Positions 37,205-37,547 of a DNA stretch of 37,547 nucleotides are shown piece after piece; the stretch's first letter is position 1; each line of letters opens with the position of its first letter. The notes under the pieces were generated by a model. The model searched no databases, had not been told where the DNA came from, and saw only the letters and a list, made by a program, of their open reading frames with translations. This DNA is from Symbiodinium natans (Eukaryota > Sar > Dinophyceae > Suessiales > Symbiodiniaceae), in NCBI GenBank assembly GCA_905221605.1, contig CAJNDS010001824.1:64001-101547 (forward strand), in the 5' to 3' direction. The position numbers were made by a program, and so were the translations under genes.

Positions 37205-37495
37205 AGGGCCCGCGCGGGACCCTACGGGCTTTACGGCCCTAAGGCCCTGAGGGGCTTGCGGGCCTTGCGGGCTCTGCGGGCCTTGCTTACGGGCTGTACG
37301 GGCTCTACGGGCTCTGCGGGCTCTACGGGCTCTACGCGGGCTCTACGGGCTCTACGCGGGCTCTACGGGCTCTGCGCGGGCTCTGCGGGCTCTACGGGCT
37401 CTACGGGCTCTACGGGCTCTGCGGGCTCTACGGGCTCTACGGGCTCTACGCGGGCTCTACGGGCCTTACGGGCCGTACGGGCCTTGCGGGCCCTG
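37205..37495 (+). repeat. 10-bp tandem array CGGGCTCTAC with 12-bp CGCGGGCTCTAC variants
   Basis: About 27 units of CGGGCTCTAC/CGGGCTCTGC. A 12-bp form with an extra CG recurs every two to three units in the middle. The edges degrade to CGGGCCTTGC. Possibly still expanding. Confidence 0.95.
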
Positions 37496-37547
37496 ATTTC
37501 AGTCAAACCTTGCAAGCGTGAAGCCTTGTACACAACTCGCCTTATCT

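Noticed and set aside
36859-37547. True chromosome end
   Set aside because: The terminal heptamer tracts are short and followed by 600 bases of other sequence. None of the long arrays is at a window edge.

Overview
This is nuclear eukaryotic DNA. It has GT-AG introns that break short coding exons, no bacterial-style operons, abundant microsatellites, and plant/alveolate-type telomere heptamers (TTTAGGG on one strand, CCCTAAA on the other) scattered almost everywhere. Together with an armadillo-like repeat protein of a style I associate with chromerid and dinoflagellate algae, this suggests an alveolate alga. A chromerid such as Chromera is my best guess, but that is an inference and not a match I could run.

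Layout. 1-1.9 kb: gene-poor sequence full of heptamer tracts. 1.9-8.95 kb: a sharply different purine/pyrimidine-skewed block with no heptamer arrays, built of nested direct, tandem and inverted repeats, including a roughly 2 kb direct duplication, and cut off by a 100-N gap (8948-9047). 9-13.4 kb: minus-strand exons separated by heptamer-filled introns, including a chain at 11342-12241 whose splice phases agree and a WD40-like pair at 13042-13372. 13.5-19 kb: a minisatellite, a foldback element, long heptamer arrays and two further minus-strand two-exon fragments (16.0-16.3 and 18.2-18.6 kb). 20-21.1 kb: candidate plus-strand exons. 21.8-23.6 kb: a 240 bp trinucleotide tract and the best single ORF, a minus-strand armadillo-like protein of 425 codons with a likely terminal exon at 22124-22225. 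24-28.4 kb: a 185 bp tandem duplication, more repeats, and a plus-strand two-exon fragment. 28.8-34.5 kb: minus-strand exons including a recognisable terminal nucleotidyltransferase (TUTase / non-canonical poly(A) polymerase) fragment. 35-37.5 kb: hairpins, a family of terminal-inverted-repeat elements that brackets a small minus-strand three-exon gene end, and a 10-bp tandem array.

Main observation. The telomere-like heptamers are not only intergenic. In the TUTase gene and several other exon chains they lie inside introns and next to splice sites. Several inferred 5' splice sites sit within the heptamer itself (GG|GTTTAG), and CCCTAAA tracts commonly precede acceptors. Exons were found by eye from open frames, splice motifs and phase agreement. 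Only the armadillo ORF and the TUTase exons have homology support, so the other exons should be read as predictions.
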